Of a stretch of 64,000 nt of DNA, positions 61,531 to 64,000 are shown piece after piece; the stretch's first letter is position 1; the number at the start of each line of letters is the position of its first letter. The DNA is from Croceicoccus gelatinilyticus (GTDB taxonomy: Bacteria > Pseudomonadota > Alphaproteobacteria > Sphingomonadales > Sphingomonadaceae): assembly GCF_018398395.1 (NCBI RefSeq), contig NZ_JAHCBF010000001.1:1-64000 (forward strand), read 5' to 3'. The position numbers were made by a program, and so were the translations under genes. Under the pieces are notes generated by a model. It saw nothing but the letters and a program-made list of their open reading frames with translations, was not told the DNA's origin and made no database searches.

Positions 61531-62325
61531 GTGAACCCGATTGCGCTCGCATCGGGCGTCCTGCCGGAATACGGCCCGGTCGACCTGATCGAGGCGGCCT
61601 CTACGGCCGGTTTCGACATGGCGGGGCTCTGGGTCGATCCGGCGGAGTGGGACACTGCCCGCCATCGCGACACGAAGCGGGCGTTGGCGGAAACGGGGAT
61701 GCCGGTGGTCGACGTCGAGGTGGTCTGGTTGCAACCGGGCTGCTCGGTCGATGACCACTTGCGCATCCTCGACATCGGGATGGAACTGGGCGCGGCCAAT
61801 GCGCTGTGCGTTAGCTCCGTCGATGACCCGGGTGAAACGGTCGAGTGGCTGGCGCGCCTGTGCCGTCATGTCGAGGGAAGCCCGCTTCGCGTGAACCTCG
61901 AATTCGGCATCTTCACGAAAGTGCCCGATGTCCTTTCGGCAAAGCGGATTGTCGAGCAGGTTGGCCATCCTGCTGCCGCGATCCTTGTCGATCCGATCCA
62001 CGTCGACCGGTCGGGCAGCGATCCGGCGGACATCGCCGCGCTCGACCGGCGGTTCATTTCCTATGCGCAGTTCTGTGATGCGCGGGCCGAGCGTCCCGAT
62101 CCTGCAAACTTTGATGCGATCATCGAGGACGCGGTGGACCTTCGCGAACACGAGGGCGAGGGCGCGATCGATCTCGACGCGATCTGGCGCGCTCTGCCCG
62201 CGGACATTCCGCTTTCGATAGAATTGCGCTCAAAGACGCTGCGCGATGCCTATCCCGACGATCCGATCGGGAGGGCAAAGGCCGTCGCCAAGGCGACGCG
62301 CAAATGGCTGGGAGCCAGGATATGA
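61531..62325 (+). CDS. Xylose isomerase-like TIM-barrel protein
   Basis: A 264-residue AP endonuclease/sugar isomerase-type barrel: LPEYGPVDLIEAASTAGFDMAGLWVDPAEW, GMPVVDVEVVWLQPG, HLRILDIGMELGAANALCVSS, and AAILVDPIHVDRSGSD. The metal-binding Glu, His and Asp pattern of the family is only partly visible (LEFGIFTKV, DPIHVDRSG). It could isomerise or epimerise an intermediate. The start is GTG one base after the previous stop; its end overlaps the next gene. Confidence 0.75.
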   Translation: MNPIALASGVLPEYGPVDLIEAASTAGFDMAGLWVDPAEWDTARHRDTKRALAETGMPVVDVEVVWLQPGCSVDDHLRILDIGMELGAANALCVSSVDDPGETVEWLARLCRHVEGSPLRVNLEFGIFTKVPDVLSAKRIVEQVGHPAAAILVDPIHVDRSGSDPADIAALDRRFISYAQFCDARAERPDPANFDAIIEDAVDLREHEGEGAIDLDAIWRALPADIPLSIELRSKTLRDAYPDDPIGRAKAVAKATRKWLGARI

Positions 62326-62684
62326 CGGTAACGCTTCTTTCGATCTTCCGACGCCGCGAAGGCATGAGCCACGACGAGTTCGTGGACTATTACGAAACGT
62401 TTCACGCCAAGATCGGCGAGAAGGTCCTGGCCGGATATGCCTCGGCCTATCGCCGCCGTTTCACGACGCCTTTCGCGCACGAAGCGGGGCCGAACGATCC
62501 CGACGTGGTGATGGAGATCGAGTTTCCGGACGAGGCGACGATGCAGGCGTTCTTCGCCTCTATCGCCAATGACGCGGAAACAGCAGGGATGATCCGGATC
62601 GACGAGGACAAGCTCTTCGATCGCGACTCGATGAAGGTCTATCGCCTCGACGAACGGGTGAGCGAGATGCCACCCGTTGGTTGA
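62322..62684 (+). CDS. EthD domain protein
   Basis: A 120-residue dimeric alpha-beta barrel of the EthD type: VTLLSIFRRREGMSHDEFVDYYETFHAKIGEKVL (Asp/Glu-x-F-x2-Y-Y pattern), VVMEIEFPDEATMQAFFASI, and MIRIDEDKLFDRDSM. Such proteins occur in ether- and polyketide-related catabolic operons with auxiliary roles. Coupled to the TIM-barrel gene by an ATGA overlap. Confidence 0.85.
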   Translation: MTVTLLSIFRRREGMSHDEFVDYYETFHAKIGEKVLAGYASAYRRRFTTPFAHEAGPNDPDVVMEIEFPDEATMQAFFASIANDAETAGMIRIDEDKLFDRDSMKVYRLDERVSEMPPVG

Positions 62685-62749
62685 GACCGGTCGGTCACGG
62701 CGGGCGGACAACCGTTAGGCCTTCCGCCCGCTGAGACCTTTGTGCCGGA

Positions 62750-63190
62750 TCAGTCCCGGCGTTCGTGGAAGATACGATATTCGCGGCGGGTGAAGACCCA
62801 CTTGCCGTCGATCTTCGCCAATTCGTCTTCGTAGTGACCGTTGGTGTGGACGGTCTCACCCGTTTCGGGGTGCTGGTAGATTTCGATCGTGAAGGTCGTG
62901 GCGATCGCCTTGTCCCCGTCGATCTCGATCCGGCCCGGGTTGGCGAGATAGACCATCGGGCGGGTCATGTCGTCGAGGCCATAGACCTCCATCGATCCGA
63001 CCCATGCTTCCACGATCGCCTTCTTGCCTTCGAAACCGCCAAGGTCGGGGTATTCCGGCAATGCCCAGTAGGCGTCGTCAGCCCAGGTCGCGGCCCATAT
63101 CTCTGCGTCCTTGGTCATGACGCCGTAGGCGTATGTCTCCATCGTCTCGCGGATCGCGATGCGATCCTCAAGCGGTCCGGTAAATGCCAT
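62750..63190 (-). CDS. NTF2-like/SnoaL-type protein, island copy 3
   Basis: A 146-residue SnoaL-4-type protein: MAFTGPLEDRIAIRETMETYAYGVMTKDAEIWAATWADDAYWALPEYP, GKKAIVEAWVGSMEVYG, DELAKIDGKWVFTRREYRIFHE. It is the paralogue of 47774-48202. GGAGGAC lies before the ATG (plus-strand GTCCTCC). Last gene of the minus-strand transcript Rieske D - SDR - NTF2. Confidence 0.85.
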   Translation of the reverse strand: MAFTGPLEDRIAIRETMETYAYGVMTKDAEIWAATWADDAYWALPEYPDLGGFEGKKAIVEAWVGSMEVYGLDDMTRPMVYLANPGRIEIDGDKAIATTFTIEIYQHPETGETVHTNGHYEDELAKIDGKWVFTRREYRIFHERRD

Positions 63191-63203
63191 TTTCAGGTCC
63201 TCC

Positions 63204-63893
63204 TCAGAGCGGGTGCGGTTCGCCATTCCATTTGAAGAAGCCGCCGCTGTCCTCGACCGTCAGCCGGTCTGTGAGTGCGGTGATCCCCGCAACGCTTTCT
63301 TCGGTGGTGATGTCGGCATCGGGGCCGCCCATGTCGGTCTTCACCCAGCCGGGGTGCAGCGAGATGAGCGAGATGCCGCGATCCTTCAGGTCGATCGCCA
63401 TCGAACGGGTGAGGGCGACGAGCCCCGCCTTGGTCGCGACGTAGACGTAGAAGCCGCCATAAGGCCATGTCGACGCGGCAAGCTGGCTCGAGAAGTTGAT
63501 GACTTTCGAACCTTCGCCCATCTTCGGCAGGAACGCCTTGGTGATTTCAAACGGGGCCTTGAGCATCACGTCTATGGCAAGGTCCCATGCGTCCCAGTCG
63601 GTATCGCCTTCAAGCTCGCCGCTGATGGGACCGGTGACGCCCGCGACGTTGTAGAGCACGTCGACGCTGTCGCAGGGAACTGCCTGTGCGGCTGCCGGGA
63701 TGCCGGCAAGATCGGCTGCGTCCAGCTTGTGAACGCTGACTGCGCCGTTCGACCCGTCGGCAAGCGCCGTGAGGTCTTCGGATTTTGCCGTATCGCGGAC
63801 GAGAGCAAAGACACGGTCGCCGCGTTCGGCGTGCGTGCGTGCCAGTTCGAGGCCGATGCCGCGACCGGCACCGGTGATGATTACATTAGCCAT
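63204..63893 (-). CDS. SDR family oxidoreductase
   Basis: A 229-residue SDR of the carbonyl reductase-like (CsgA-type) group: VIITGAGRGIGLELARTHAERGDRVFALVRD, VLYNVAGVTGP, FSSQLAASTWPYGGFYVYVATKAGLVALTRS with Tyr-x3-Lys, and SLHPGWVKTDMGG. It starts two bases after the stop of the partial Rieske gene upstream, with GGGAGAAGG as ribosome site. Confidence 0.9.
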   Translation of the reverse strand: MANVIITGAGRGIGLELARTHAERGDRVFALVRDTAKSEDLTALADGSNGAVSVHKLDAADLAGIPAAAQAVPCDSVDVLYNVAGVTGPISGELEGDTDWDAWDLAIDVMLKAPFEITKAFLPKMGEGSKVINFSSQLAASTWPYGGFYVYVATKAGLVALTRSMAIDLKDRGISLISLHPGWVKTDMGGPDADITTEESVAGITALTDRLTVEDSGGFFKWNGEPHPL

Positions 63894-63894
63894 T

Positions 63895-64000
63895 TCAGGG
63901 CCTTCTCCCTTCGATCCAATCGTTCAGTACTTCGTGGAAGAAGCGGATGCGTGTCTCCTGATCAGAGAGATAGGCATCCTTGTAACCACGTGAATGCATG
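63895..64000 (-). CDS. Rieske oxygenase alpha subunit D, C-terminal end (partial)
   Basis: The last 34 codons before a stop at 63895 read SRGYKDAYLSDQETRIRFFHEVLNDWIEGRRP. This matches the C-terminus of Rieske subunit B (VELGDYQEVRIRHFHQALDRYL) in position and in the R-I-R-x-F-H core, so a fourth Rieske alpha subunit extends to the right beyond the window. It is co-transcribed with the SDR and NTF2-like genes that follow. Confidence 0.7.
   Translation of the reverse strand, partial: MHSRGYKDAYLSDQETRIRFFHEVLNDWIEGRRP

Noticed and set aside
60294-61799. A 501-codon minus-strand open frame across the Rieske C gene
   Set aside because: Antisense shadow; the plus strand has both Rieske ligand pairs, the iron-site motif and a good ribosome site.
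1-64000. CRISPR arrays, tRNA and rRNA genes
   Set aside because: No regularly spaced direct repeats of CRISPR size and no cloverleaf or rRNA-like sequence were noticed on either strand; a tRNAscan run would settle the tRNA point.

Overview
The window looks like chromosome (or a large replicon) of an alphaproteobacterium of the order Sphingomonadales (Erythrobacter/Novosphingobium/Altererythrobacter type). This is inferred from high-GC coding, a TonB-dependent receptor with an alphaproteobacterial-style plug, DUF3008 and PRC-barrel stress proteins, an EcfG-like promoter, many Rieske oxygenases and SDRs, and a CtaG/caa3 oxidase locus. No rRNA, tRNA or CRISPR array was found. The region reads as a mosaic: insertion sequences and three copies of one tyrosine-recombinase gene sit at the joints between functionally distinct modules.

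Layout. 1-1.2 kb: right end of an IS21-family element (istA tail, istB) inserted into a YqcI/YcgG-family gene. 2.5-11.2 kb: an MgtC-like gene, then a respiratory module (CtaG, cytochrome b561, two c-type cytochromes, CoxII-cytochrome c, a CoxI-CoxIII fusion, small membrane proteins, a PQQ-type sugar dehydrogenase lipoprotein). 11.7-12.4 kb: integrase copy 1. 12.5-14.6 kb: SDR + NTF2-like pair divergent from a LysR regulator. 15-18 kb: small orphan proteins, including members of a ~67-residue paralogous family, and a PAS/HWE histidine kinase. 18.5-21.3 kb: copper ATPase-CueR operon with a recognisable MerR-type promoter. 21.3-25.9 kb: fumarase C and a group of small stress-type genes (second MgtC, DUF3008, CBS, PRC-barrel). 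26.3-28.6 kb: IS3 element, an IS3 remnant and a broken integrase copy, then a HigBA-type toxin-antitoxin pair. 29-32.7 kb: exported proteins of unknown role (Sel1 repeats, Ser/Arg-rich, two others).

33.5-42.9 kb holds the most interesting operon. Six genes with overlapping or near-touching ends (SDR, E1-alpha, E1-beta, a single-domain lipoyl carrier, a lipoate-ligase-like protein, an AMP-forming acyl-CoA synthetase) lie downstream of an AraC regulator and across from a TonB receptor and a cupin dioxygenase-like gene. There is a thiamine-diphosphate E1 and a lipoyl carrier with its own ligase, but no E2 acyltransferase and no E3. The set is proposed to take up and cleave a keto or diketone substrate; that is inference.

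43.7-44.3 kb: integrase copy 2. 44.5-64 kb: a catabolic island with three complete and one partial Rieske oxygenase alpha subunits, a Rieske ferredoxin, four SDRs, two zinc-free MDR reductases, an acyl-CoA dehydrogenase with its APH-type partner, a KstD-like flavoprotein, three NTF2-like proteins, an EthD protein, a TIM-barrel protein, a ThuA-like protein, an acyl-CoA ligase and a PadR regulator. The enzyme mix suggests breakdown of a polycyclic, terpenoid- or steroid-like compound, with the substrate unknown. No ring-fission dioxygenase, beta subunit or ferredoxin reductase is visible in the window.
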